From: Candidatus Omnitrophota bacterium
Lineage (GTDB): Bacteria; Verrucomicrobiota; Verrucomicrobiia; Limisphaerales; UBA1319
NCBI GenBank assembly: GCA_023473405.1
Contig: JAMCZD010000504.1
Coordinates: 1-12,886, forward strand
Direction of reading: 5' to 3'
Length of the DNA stretch: 12,886 nucleotides
In this document: positions 6,176 to 12,886 of the stretch, in pieces
Layout: every line of letters begins with the position of its first letter
Position numbering within the stretch: the stretch's first letter is position 1
Notes under the pieces: model-generated
The model's input: only the letters and a program-made list of their open reading frames with translations
The model's database searches: none
What the model was told of the DNA's origin: nothing
Program-made: the position numbers and the translations under genes

Positions 6176-7648
6176 ATGGAAAATCGGATTCTAGGCATTT
6201 CCGCTTTTTACCACGACAGCGCCGCCGCTTTTGTGGCGGACGGGAGAATTGTAGCGGCCGCCCAGGAGGAGCGGTTCACACGCATCAAGCACGACTTCGG
6301 TTTCCCCAAAAATGCGATTGACTATTGCCTGAGCGAGGGCGGTGTGCGCGCGGAGGACCTCGATTATGTGGTGTTTTATGACAAACCATTGCTGAAATTC
6401 GACCGGCTTTTCGAGACATATTTGGCTTACGCGCCGTCGGGCTTGAAATCCTTCATGATGGCCATGCCGCTTTGGCTGAAGACCAAGTTGCATCTTCCAA
6501 GGGAAATCCGCCGCGCCCTCGAAGGCCGCTACACCAAAAGGATCGCTTTTACCGGCCACCACGAGTCACACGCCGCCAGCGCCTTTTTCCCTTCCCCGTT
6601 CGATGAGGCGGCTATTGTTACTATTGACGGTGTGGGCGAATGGGACACCGCGAGCATCGCGCATGGCAAGGGCAATCAAATCCAATTGCTCAAGACCCTG
6701 CATTTTCCGCATTCGCTCGGACTGCTGTACAGCGCGTTTACCTATTTCACCGGATTCAAGGTGAATTCCGGCGAATACAAACTGATGGGGCTGGCGCCGT
6801 ACGGCGAGCCCAAATACACCCGGCTCATCCTTGACCGCCTGGTCGATTTGAAAGAGGACGGCTCACTGGCCATGGATATGCGCTATTTCAATTATTGCCA
6901 GGGTCTCACCATGACGGGTCCCGAGTTCGAACAATTGTTCGGCGGACCGCCGCGCAAGCCGGAGACGGCCATCACGCAGCGCGAGATGGACCTGGCCGCT
7001 TCCATTCAGGCCGTAGCCGAGGAGGCTGTTCTCAGAATGGCGAAAACCGCCAGGGACTTGACCGGTTCGAAACGACTCTGCCTGGCGGGCGGGGTTGCTT
7101 TGAATTGCGTGGCCAATGGCAGATTGCTGCGGGCTCGAGTCTTCGACGATCTCTGGATTCAACCGGCAGCCGGCGACTCCGGCGGCGCTCTCGGCGCTGC
7201 CTTGTTTTTGAATTATCAACTGCTCGATCGGCCTCGGAAGACCAACGGAACCGACTCCCAGCAGGGCTCATTGCTCGGCCCTCGGTTCGGTAACGAGCGC
7301 ATTCGCCAATTCCTCGAGGAACAACACGCCCCGCACCATTACATGCCGGACGAGGCGGAATTGCTTCGCAAAACCGTGGAGTCCATGACCCGCGGTTGCG
7401 TTGTGGGCTGGTTCCATGGTCGAATGGAGTTCGGCCCGCGCGCGCTCGGCTCCCGCAGCATCATCGGCGATGCGCGAATCCAGACCATGCAATCCACCAT
7501 GAACCTCCGTATCAAATACCGCGAATCGTTTCGGCCATTTGCGCCCTGCGTGTTGATCGAGGACGTGAACCGGTATTTCGATCTCGACCGTGAATCGCCG
7601 ACATGCTCCTTGTTGCCAACGTGCGGAAAGAGCTGCTCTGCCCTTTGA
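6176..7648 (+). CDS. Carbamoyltransferase (NodU/CmcH/SxtI type), N-terminal fragment ending in a frameshift
   Basis: Residues 1-475 are a clear NodU/CmcH carbamoyltransferase; the last 15 codons (after 7600) are out-of-frame. These enzymes use carbamoyl phosphate and ATP to make carbamoyl-adenylate in a Kae1-like domain and pass the carbamoyl group to an acceptor hydroxyl. The start GISAFYHDSAAAFV, the metal site GHHESHAASAF with His128 and His132, TIDGVGEWDT with Asp151, GGVALNCVANG, and the second-domain motif EFGPRALGSRSI are all present. The frame breaks right after RYFDLDRESP, where the family continues with a Tyr-Met-Leu segment; that segment is found in the next frame from 7603. No good ribosome site precedes ATG 6176. 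Its neighbours make this the sxtI counterpart of an sxtI-J-K-like cassette. The acceptor is unknown. It may be a real pseudogene, or a one-base sequence error in a working 615-aa enzyme. Confidence 0.92.
   Translation: MENRILGISAFYHDSAAAFVADGRIVAAAQEERFTRIKHDFGFPKNAIDYCLSEGGVRAEDLDYVVFYDKPLLKFDRLFETYLAYAPSGLKSFMMAMPLWLKTKLHLPREIRRALEGRYTKRIAFTGHHESHAASAFFPSPFDEAAIVTIDGVGEWDTASIAHGKGNQIQLLKTLHFPHSLGLLYSAFTYFTGFKVNSGEYKLMGLAPYGEPKYTRLILDRLVDLKEDGSLAMDMRYFNYCQGLTMTGPEFEQLFGGPPRKPETAITQREMDLAASIQAVAEEAVLRMAKTARDLTGSKRLCLAGGVALNCVANGRLLRARVFDDLWIQPAAGDSGGALGAALFLNYQLLDRPRKTNGTDSQQGSLLGPRFGNERIRQFLEEQHAPHHYMPDEAELLRKTVESMTRGCVVGWFHGRMEFGPRALGSRSIIGDARIQTMQSTMNLRIKYRESFRPFAPCVLIEDVNRYFDLDRESPTCSLLPTCGKSCSAL
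7600..7601 (+). other. Frameshift point: one base apparently missing
   Basis: The codons up to 7600 read ESP in frame +6176. From 7601 the conserved family sequence continues only in the frame of 7603. One extra base between 7600 and 7601 joins both parts; a T would make the codon TAC, giving ESPYMLLV. The site is not in a homopolymer, and no slippery heptamer was recognised, so programmed frameshifting is unlikely. Confidence 0.85.
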
Positions 7649-8022
7649 GCAAAGAGCAGCGCCTGCTAATGAAACATCCTGACCTGCGTAAAAGAGTCAA
7701 CTTGAAACGTTCCACTCTGCCTGCTATAACCCATGTGGACATGTCGGCCCGGATTCAGACGGTGGACGAGGGCCGGCACGGGCGTTTTTGGCGGCTGCTG
7801 AAGGAATTCAAGCGGCAGACCGGTTGCGGCGTTTTCATCAACACCAGCTTCAATATTCGCGGCGAGCCCATCGTCTGCACCCCGCAGGATGCCTACCGCT
7901 GCTTTATGGCCACCGATATGGACGTGCTTGTCCTGGAGAATTGCATCTTATACAAGTCTGATCAACCGCCTCCGGACCCGGCGTTGCGCGAGAAACACCT
8001 GCGCGCTTTTGCGCTGGACTGA
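7603..8022 (+). CDS. Carbamoyltransferase, C-terminal fragment (frameshifted continuation)
   Basis: These 139 residues are the end of the same carbamoyltransferase. MLLVANVRKELLCPL is followed by LPAITHVDMSARIQTVD, TGCGVFINTSFNIRGEPIV, and CTPQDAYRCFMATDMD, the standard C-terminal blocks of the family. Residues agree well with the family throughout, so little decay has accumulated since the break. The ATG at 7603 is an internal codon (the Met of the ESPYML segment) and not a true start: it has no ribosome site. With one base restored at 7600/7601 the whole gene spans 6176-8022 and encodes about 615 aa, the usual length. The SxtJ-like gene begins 15 bases after the stop. Confidence 0.9.
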   Translation: MLLVANVRKELLCPLSKEQRLLMKHPDLRKRVNLKRSTLPAITHVDMSARIQTVDEGRHGRFWRLLKEFKRQTGCGVFINTSFNIRGEPIVCTPQDAYRCFMATDMDVLVLENCILYKSDQPPPDPALREKHLRAFALD

Positions 8023-8037
8023 TCCCCAGGTCACCAA

Positions 8038-8484
8038 ATGATTAATCCTTTCAAAGAAGTAAACTGGAATCCCGACAGGGCGGAGCGAAAACAGTTCGCA
8101 CGCAGTCTCGTGCTGGGCTTTCCCGCATTAGCGTTTGTTTTCTTTTTGGTTGGCTGGGCCAAGACCGGCCAATGGAATGTCCATTTGTCAGCCGCGCTTT
8201 GGATTGCGGCCGCAGGAGTGGCTGCCGGCCTGTTGTTGCTGGCCTTTCCATTCCTGGCCAAACCGCTTTACGTGGCCTGGTATTTCCTGGCCTGTTGCAT
8301 TGGACTGGTGATAGGGAATCTATTAATGGCCGGTTTTTTCTTCGCGGTTTTGACTCCGATCGCGTTTCTGATGCGATTGTCTCGCCGAAAGCATATGCAA
8401 AAAGGTTTCAATCGTGAGGCAACCACCTACTGGCGCGATGCCGAGCCGGTGTCGGACCTCAAACGATATTACCACCAATTCTAG
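8038..8484 (+). CDS. SxtJ-family membrane protein
   Basis: A 148-aa integral membrane protein. Its soluble N-terminus (INPFKEVNWNPDRAERKQFA) matches the SxtJ family start, and hydrophobic segments follow at about residues 25-43, 50-75 and 78-112. The C-terminus is basic and ends with YWRDAEPVSDLKRYYHQF, close to the family's tail. SxtJ proteins occur next to carbamoyltransferases in the saxitoxin clusters and in many non-toxic bacteria; their biochemical role is not established. An AGG at 8028-8030 gives a usable ribosome site for ATG 8038. Its position 15 bases after the carbamoyltransferase and 6 bases before the DUF5989 gene indicates one operon. A plausible job is membrane docking of the carbamoyltransferase or handling of its lipid-linked or exported substrate, which is an inference. 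Confidence 0.88.
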   Translation: MINPFKEVNWNPDRAERKQFARSLVLGFPALAFVFFLVGWAKTGQWNVHLSAALWIAAAGVAAGLLLLAFPFLAKPLYVAWYFLACCIGLVIGNLLMAGFFFAVLTPIAFLMRLSRRKHMQKGFNREATTYWRDAEPVSDLKRYYHQF

Positions 8485-8490
8485 TTGTTT

Positions 8491-8688
8491 ATGAGTGAGA
8501 ATGACAAACAGAGATTCGAAGAGGCAAACCGCGAAAGGCAGACCGGACTGGTCCGTGAGTTTTTCCAGATGCTGATGGAAAACAAGAAGTACTGGATGAT
8601 CCCATTGCTGCTTGTCCTGTTAGTCCTGGGAGGTCTGATAATTCTAGGCAGCACCGCCGCGGCTCCTTTCATCTACACCCTGTTTTGA
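8491..8688 (+). CDS. DUF5989-like single-pass membrane microprotein (positional counterpart of SxtK)
   Basis: A 65-aa protein with a charged, probably helical N-terminus (SENDKQRFEEANRERQTG), then LVREFFQMLMENKKYWMIP and one membrane helix (about residues 36-58, rich in Leu). It ends in AAAPFIYTLF, the characteristic end of this small family. The ATG at 8491 was taken over the TTG at 8485. It begins 6 bases after the SxtJ-like stop. In saxitoxin clusters a similarly small gene, sxtK, follows sxtJ, so gene order as well as sequence supports the assignment. No biochemical function is known for the family; partnership with the SxtJ-like protein in the membrane is inferred from constant adjacency. 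Confidence 0.85.
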   Translation: MSENDKQRFEEANRERQTGLVREFFQMLMENKKYWMIPLLLVLLVLGGLIILGSTAAAPFIYTLF

Positions 8689-8704
8689 GAGTTCATTCCA
8701 TCGT

Positions 8705-8809
8705 GCGGCAGACCTCCGGTCTGCCGGTTCACGGAGCCTCTGGGTCCATGTGAACCTGGCGCGCCAACACATCGAGCCAGAGGCTCGATTGACCGGCAGA
8801 CCGGAGGTC
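8705..8809. repeat. Nested palindromic element between convergent genes
   Basis: Outer arms GACCTCCGGTCTGCCGGT (8711-8728) and its exact reverse complement (8792-8809) are 18 bp. Inside, GAGCCTCTGG (8734-8743) pairs exactly with CCAGAGGCTC (8777-8786). Local alternatives also fold: CGGCAGACC/GGTCTGCCG (8705-8725), GGTTCAC/GTGAACC (8726-8756), and CGAGCC/GGCTCG (8773-8787). It fills most of the 141-bp gap between the DUF5989 gene and the convergent SGNH gene and may act as a bidirectional terminator, although no long T-tract is present. Confidence 0.8.
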
Positions 8810-8829
8810 CACCCCACCGCCGCGGGAGA

Positions 8830-10173
8830 CTACGATTTGCCGCCCTTTTCTTCCTGGGGCAGCATATCCTTGATGCCCTCGAAGATGTTTTTCGCCAATT
8901 GGTTTCGCCCTTCCTGGGTAAAATGGACCAAGTCGATATACATGTCCGGGCAACCGTCCAAGCCTCGCGACGTGTCGATCAGCCTCAAACTATCGTTCTG
9001 GTGCACGATTTGCGTCAGCATGTAATTGTGAAGCAGGTTGGCTTTGATATCGGTGCTGACAGTTGGAAAGCCGCCGGAATAGAATTGAACCACGTCCTCC
9101 GGACTATTTTCATTGGCTGCCATGTTGAAGTTCGCGATAACCAGCTTGATCTTGTTGGTCCGGCACAACGCCATTAACTCCTCATATAAATGGGCGTACT
9201 CGGAATGAACCACCTTCTCCTTGAAGGCGTCCAGGTCCAGTGGTTCAACGAGGTTCTTGGTATACTTTCGCCTGAAATTCCACAGCTTCAGACTATACTC
9301 GGCCTGGGCCAGCAAGTATGAAGGGCGGTCTTCAAACAGGGGAAGGTCACCGATGCGGATCGGCGCAAGGGCACGGTCCAGGAAGTAAAACCCGTTGTAG
9401 CCGTGATAGCTGATGATCATGTCCGGCTTGAGCGGCAAGATATCCTGCTTGAAGCGGTTCAGGTTGTCCTCCAGTGTATAGGCCCAAACGCCACCGTTGA
9501 TTACCTCGACCGGTTTGGAGCATTTCAGCCTGGACCGTATCATTTGCTCGAGAACATTTGGCCATGGTTTATCGCTTGCCTGTATGGTGGCGCCCATGGT
9601 AGTGGACTCGCCCAGTGCAACGATGCGGTAGTGGTCTCCTTTGTCGCGCTTAAATTCGCGGCCGCGAAAGCCCAGGCTGTTGATCCTAACGAGGCAGTTG
9701 ATAAAGTCAGCCCGACTGTTTGGTTTCAGCCGAAAAGGCAACACGCCATTCGGGTCCGGCATCTGCACCTCGGACCGCATTTGAAACCATTCCTTGCTGT
9801 AGTAACGCCACCAATTCCTGAAAAGCACCGGGTTGCCTCGAGCCACCTCATACGAATAAGCCTTTTCCTTGATGGCCTGCGACATCTTGCGGAGTGCATC
9901 CTGGCCGTAAATCCCGGGCGCCCGATAAAAAAGGTCCACCAGTGGAAGCGAAACGCTGAACAAAATAAGCGTGTTGATCCCAATAACCACCCCGGCCGGC
10001 AAACTGCCGATCCTGTTCAATAAGACCAAAATAATCACCGCCGCAAGCAATCCATCGTAGAATATCAGTCTCAGATTCATTTCGTAACCGGTCGCCACCA
10101 CTTGCCCGCTCAGCATCAATCCCACCAACGCCAGCGCAATCATGAACCAGGGATTTTTCGCTTTTTCTGTCAT
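8830..10173 (-). CDS. Membrane-anchored SGNH/GDSL-type hydrolase
   Basis: A 447-aa protein with three predicted N-terminal membrane helices (about residues 10-28, 38-55 and 60-82), a linker, and an SGNH domain from about 180. Block I is VALGESTTMG with nucleophile Ser190 (GES in place of GDS). Block II is INGGVWAYT with Gly227-228, block III is YHGYNGF with Asn260, and block V is DLVHFTQEG with Asp414 and His417. The full Ser-Gly-Asn-Asp-His set is therefore present, arguing for an active enzyme facing the outside of the membrane. Such proteins often remove or transfer acetyl or acyl groups on polysaccharides. It converges on the carbamoyltransferase-SxtJ-DUF5989 operon; SGNH proteins are often near such operons, so a shared glycan substrate is plausible. 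A GGAGG stretch lies unusually close (two bases) to the start codon. Confidence 0.88.
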   Translation of the reverse strand: MTEKAKNPWFMIALALVGLMLSGQVVATGYEMNLRLIFYDGLLAAVIILVLLNRIGSLPAGVVIGINTLILFSVSLPLVDLFYRAPGIYGQDALRKMSQAIKEKAYSYEVARGNPVLFRNWWRYYSKEWFQMRSEVQMPDPNGVLPFRLKPNSRADFINCLVRINSLGFRGREFKRDKGDHYRIVALGESTTMGATIQASDKPWPNVLEQMIRSRLKCSKPVEVINGGVWAYTLEDNLNRFKQDILPLKPDMIISYHGYNGFYFLDRALAPIRIGDLPLFEDRPSYLLAQAEYSLKLWNFRRKYTKNLVEPLDLDAFKEKVVHSEYAHLYEELMALCRTNKIKLVIANFNMAANENSPEDVVQFYSGGFPTVSTDIKANLLHNYMLTQIVHQNDSLRLIDTSRGLDGCPDMYIDLVHFTQEGRNQLAKNIFEGIKDMLPQEEKGGKS

Positions 10174-10179
10174 TCCTCC

Positions 10180-10208
10180 ATTTTAGAGCAAACAACGCTC
10201 TGCGACAA
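10180..10208 (-). promoter_or_regulatory. Candidate promoter of the membrane SGNH gene
   Basis: Read on the minus strand, TTGTCG (10208-10203), 17 bases, then TAAAAT (10185-10180) resemble a sigma-70 promoter (4/6 and 5/6 matches). The spacer contains the inverted repeat AGAGC-7-GCTCT, which might be an operator. A start about 7 bases after the -10 would fall at the ATG itself, implying a leaderless message. Confidence 0.25.
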
Positions 10209-10241
10209 TGAAATTGACGCATTTCCTGGTATACGCAGCGC

Positions 10242-10363
10242 CATAATTTACCGCGGGACGGTTTAAACAGGAGGCAACGGAGGGAACGGAGTTCATTACC
10301 CCTCTGTTGCCTCTGTTTGCTCCTGTTCATTCTGGGCCCCCTTCCGACCCGCAAAGAATTATG
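10242..10363. repeat. Imperfect foldback repeat of about 122 bp
   Basis: The inner arms, AACAGGAGGCAACGG... (10266-10291) and the segment ending GTTTGCTCCTGTT (10302-10327), pair at 21 of 26 positions, with several mismatches being G-T in RNA, around a 10-base loop. Outer arms CATAATTTACCGCGGG (10242-10257) and CCCGCAAAGAATTATG (10348-10363) pair at 12 of 16. It lies between the HrpA stop and the start of the SGNH gene, both on the minus strand. The purine-rich GAGGCAACGGAG-type arm looks like a dispersed verrucomicrobial repeat, which is recalled and not checked. Confidence 0.7.
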
Positions 10364-10418
10364 CCGTCGTGTTTAATCCGGTTCCTGAAATGCTCGAACG
10401 GACATCCGAGGCTGTGCC

Positions 10419-12886
10419 TCAGGCCTCCATCAGGTTCTGAGCCTCAGCCAGCACTCGCTCCAGCTTTTGCGGCGAGACAGGCTCGGCGGTCCCCAACTCC
10501 TGGGCGAAGAGGGAGACTTTGAATTCTTCCAAAAGCCAACGGCAGCTATTCATCTTCTCACGAAAAAGGCTATTGGAAGCTTTCGCGGAAGACAACCTGG
10601 CCCAGACAACAAGGTAGGGTTGAACGCGCCGGTATTTATCCTGGTCTTTTGCCGGGCTGACTGCCGCGCGCTCGGCGCGGACGATCAAGGCCTTCAAATA
10701 CCGCGGTATAAACCGCAGGCGCAGAAAGGGAATATGCCGCAGGAATGGCCGTGGAAGCAGTTGATCCAAGTCCGATTTCATCCTCGGATACGGACGGGGG
10801 CAAAGCAGGGTTTCGTGGCGGAATTTCAGGATTTGACTTGTCCACTCGATCAATTGGCGGGCCAGTCCTGGCAGCCGGGCTCGCGTTTCCTCGACCAAAA
10901 CAGCAAATCCAGCCTGAGTTCTGGGCCAGGGTTTTGGGGTATCAAAGAGGTATTGTTTGAGGTTCTCGAACGCTGTTTCTTCCAGTTCTTCCGGCGGTCC
11001 GATGGTTAGGTACAGGTCGCGGTACTTGGCCAAAGCTCTCAGGTCCTTCTGCATCCAGGCCAATTCCTTTTTTAAGACCTTTCCCAACAATCCCTGAACC
11101 CCCAATGGATGGGCGCTTTCGGCCTCCTCGCGTCGCCGGAACAAACGAAGGTTGATTTCGCCCGCTTCGATCTGCAATCCGGGAAACGCGGTTAGAGGGA
11201 AGTCTGATTTCTCGGCGATCACGAGGCTCTCAGGCAGATCGCCAAAGCTCCATGCTTCCAAACCGTAGCGTTCCCATCCCTGAGCCGCTTGCTGCCAGGC
11301 TCGCGCCTGGTCGGCCTCGATGTGGCGCGCGAGTTGTTCGCGCAAGGCCGGCAAATCGCGGCCCTCGGCCAACGGCTTGAGGTCGGGCCCCAGGACCTCG
11401 AGTCGCGGACGCAAATGTGCAGGCAGCATGTCGATCTTCCAGGCCGATGCGGGAATGGCGACGCCGTATTGCCGGCGGACGAACTCGATCAGGGCAGCAA
11501 GGAAGCCCTGACCCTTGGCGGGGACCATGTCCGCCATTTCTTTGGCCTTGGGCGCCAGCGGCATCAGCCCGCGCCGCAATGCCTTTGGCAAGGCTTGCAG
11601 CAGGTGGAGTATTTGCGGCTCACGCAGGCCCGGCACTGCCCAGTCGAGCACGCCTGGCTCGATCACCTGCGCCAGCGTGAACGGCAACCGCATCGTGACG
11701 CCATCGCGGTCTTCTCCGGGGGCATAGGCATAGTCAACCGACACATCCTGCCCGCCCACCGGCAGTGTGTCTGGAAATGCCTGGGCATCAAACTCGATTG
11801 CGTGCGGCCCGAGCAGGTCGGAAGGGGCCAGGCGCAGAAACGCCGGCTCGCTCGATTGCCGCTCATGAAGCACCCGGCCTAACTCCGCACTTGACGAAAC
11901 CTTTTCGAGACGCTTTGCGTAAAATTGAAACATCGCCTCGTCCAGGTCGGGGACCACCCGCTGCCGGAGCCGAGTCTGCCAGATTTCGATCTTCTGCCGC
12001 AACTGGCGATTATGCTCGAGGAATGGGCATGGATCGGTCAATTCCTCGCCAACCAAGGCCGAGCGAATAAAAATCTCGGTTGCCTGCGCCGGATTGACCT
12101 TGGCTAAAGGAACCAGGTGATCGGTCACGACCAATCCGTTCAAGGTCATGCGTTCCCGGGCCAGCACACGCCCCGAGCGCGCGTCCCAGTGCGGTTCGAG
12201 ATATTCGCTCCGGCACAAGTGCGGCGCCAATTCGGGAATCCAGCGCGGCTCGATCTCGGCGGCGGTACGCAGGAAGAGCCGCGATGTCTCGACACGCTCG
12301 CCGGCAACGATCCATTTCAGGCGCGCCGGTTTCCTGGCGGCTTTTTGATCCGCGTCACCTCGATCCTGGCGAGCCTGGTTCTCCGCCGATCGCGTGAATA
12401 AAATCGAGCCCGGAAAGACCATCGCCTGGCGGTTGCCACCCAACTGGAACATGTTCCGCTCCTTGCTCACGGCAACGTTGCTCCACAAACCGGTTAAAAT
12501 AGCACGATGGATGGCCGCGTATTCAGCAGGAGAATCGTTCTCGGTAAAACCGCCCATCTCCTCGAGTGCCAGCACGAGCTGGGCATGTATGTCGCGCCAT
12601 TCGCGCACACGCGGGTAGGACAGGAAATGCGTCTTGCAGAACTTGCGCATCTGGCTTTGCGTCCGAAGCGATTCCAGGGAGTCATGATATGCCTCCCAAA
12701 TATTGAGCAGGGTCAGGAAATCCGACTTCGGATGCTGAAAACGCCGATGTGCCGCCGCCGCGGCTTCGGCGCGGTCCGCGGGCCGCTCGCGCGGGTCCTG
12801 TATGCTGAGGCCGGCGGCGATAATCAGGACCTCTCTGAGGGCGCCTTCGTGCTGGGCCTGGAGAATCATGCGTCCGATGGTGGGAT
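10419..12886 (-). CDS. hrpA: ATP-dependent RNA helicase HrpA, C-terminal part (5' end outside the window)
   Basis: The minus-strand frame is open to the window end, giving 821 residues of a protein that is normally about 1,250-1,300 aa. The visible part begins PTIGRMILQAQHEGALREVLIIAAGLSIQDPRERP, the end of the helicase-associated (HA2) region of HrpA. It continues with an OB-fold segment (NVAVSKERNMFQLGGNRQAMVFPGS, about residues 130-160) and the long DUF3418 domain (about 215-805) typical of HrpA and absent from HrpB. Recognisable DUF3418 stretches are PARLKWIVAGERVETSRLF, VIEPGVLDWAVPG and LQALPKALRRGLMPLAP. HrpA is a cytosolic DEAH-box helicase linked to mRNA processing and rescue of stalled ribosomes in E. 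coli. The DEAH motor domains would lie just beyond 12886. The stop is at 10419-10421, and a small GAGGC/GCCTC hairpin (10408-10420) overlaps it. Confidence 0.94.
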   Translation of the reverse strand, partial: PTIGRMILQAQHEGALREVLIIAAGLSIQDPRERPADRAEAAAAAHRRFQHPKSDFLTLLNIWEAYHDSLESLRTQSQMRKFCKTHFLSYPRVREWRDIHAQLVLALEEMGGFTENDSPAEYAAIHRAILTGLWSNVAVSKERNMFQLGGNRQAMVFPGSILFTRSAENQARQDRGDADQKAARKPARLKWIVAGERVETSRLFLRTAAEIEPRWIPELAPHLCRSEYLEPHWDARSGRVLARERMTLNGLVVTDHLVPLAKVNPAQATEIFIRSALVGEELTDPCPFLEHNRQLRQKIEIWQTRLRQRVVPDLDEAMFQFYAKRLEKVSSSAELGRVLHERQSSEPAFLRLAPSDLLGPHAIEFDAQAFPDTLPVGGQDVSVDYAYAPGEDRDGVTMRLPFTLAQVIEPGVLDWAVPGLREPQILHLLQALPKALRRGLMPLAPKAKEMADMVPAKGQGFLAALIEFVRRQYGVAIPASAWKIDMLPAHLRPRLEVLGPDLKPLAEGRDLPALREQLARHIEADQARAWQQAAQGWERYGLEAWSFGDLPESLVIAEKSDFPLTAFPGLQIEAGEINLRLFRRREEAESAHPLGVQGLLGKVLKKELAWMQKDLRALAKYRDLYLTIGPPEELEETAFENLKQYLFDTPKPWPRTQAGFAVLVEETRARLPGLARQLIEWTSQILKFRHETLLCPRPYPRMKSDLDQLLPRPFLRHIPFLRLRFIPRYLKALIVRAERAAVSPAKDQDKYRRVQPYLVVWARLSSAKASNSLFREKMNSCRWLLEEFKVSLFAQELGTAEPVSPQKLERVLAEAQNLMEA

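Noticed and set aside
6009..6194. 61-codon reading frame overlapping the start of the carbamoyltransferase
   Set aside because: No ribosome site, no recognisable domain, a proline-rich run made by the C8 tract, and out-of-frame overlap with a secure gene; it is more likely leader DNA than a gene.
7590..7610. Programmed ribosomal frameshift in the carbamoyltransferase
   Set aside because: No slippery heptamer or downstream pseudoknot was recognised, and carbamoyltransferases are normally encoded in one frame.
6176..10173. A saxitoxin biosynthesis cluster
   Set aside because: Only counterparts of sxtI, sxtJ and sxtK are present; no polyketide synthase-like, amidinotransferase or tailoring genes are visible, and these three genes are widespread in non-toxic bacteria.
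10408..10420. GAGGC/GCCTC hairpin as the hrpA terminator
   Set aside because: The stem is only five base pairs, overlaps the stop codon, and is not followed by a T-tract on the minus strand.
11289..11882. 197-codon open frame on the + strand opposite hrpA
   Set aside because: It lies wholly inside the DUF3418 coding region, has no recognisable domain and shows typical shadow composition.

Overview
The window looks like a chromosomal piece of a Verrucomicrobiota bacterium, probably a Pedosphaera/Limisphaerales relative. That placement is an inference. It rests on two secreted proteins carrying the short 'results-table' module ending in FYRL/FYRV that is common in that group, on long foldback repeats between genes, and on the gene mix. 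No rRNA, tRNA, CRISPR array, transposase, phage gene or integrase was seen.

Left part (1-2532, + strand): the C-terminal half of a type 2 malate/L-lactate/ureidoglycolate dehydrogenase (cut by the window edge), a candidate terminator, a classical SDR oxidoreductase, a small DUF4177 protein, and a membrane-anchored alpha/beta hydrolase with an intact Ser-Asp-His triad. The dehydrogenase and the SDR could serve one hydroxy-acid or sugar-acid route, but no substrate can be read from the sequence.

Middle (2533-5881): a 372-bp gene-free stretch with a perfect 26-bp-arm foldback and an attenuator-like hairpin. It is followed by a secreted cysteine-peptidase-like protein (+) and a secreted SGNH-like hydrolase (-). 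These two genes converge with one base between their stop codons.

Right-middle (6176-10173): a carbamoyltransferase (NodU/CmcH/SxtI type) broken by a one-base frameshift at 7600/7601, an SxtJ-family membrane protein, a DUF5989 membrane microprotein, and, convergent to them, a three-helix membrane-anchored SGNH/GDSL-type protein. The first three reproduce the sxtI-sxtJ-sxtK gene order of saxitoxin clusters without any toxin gene nearby. They most likely modify a carbamoylated glycan or cell-surface product. This cassette is the most interesting part of the window.

Right end (10419-12886, - strand): the C-terminal part of the DEAH-box RNA helicase HrpA (end of the helicase-associated region, OB fold and DUF3418), whose N-terminal helicase core lies outside the window. 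The gaps at 8689-8829 and 10174-10418 hold further nested palindromes, so three distinct foldback elements occur in 13 kb.
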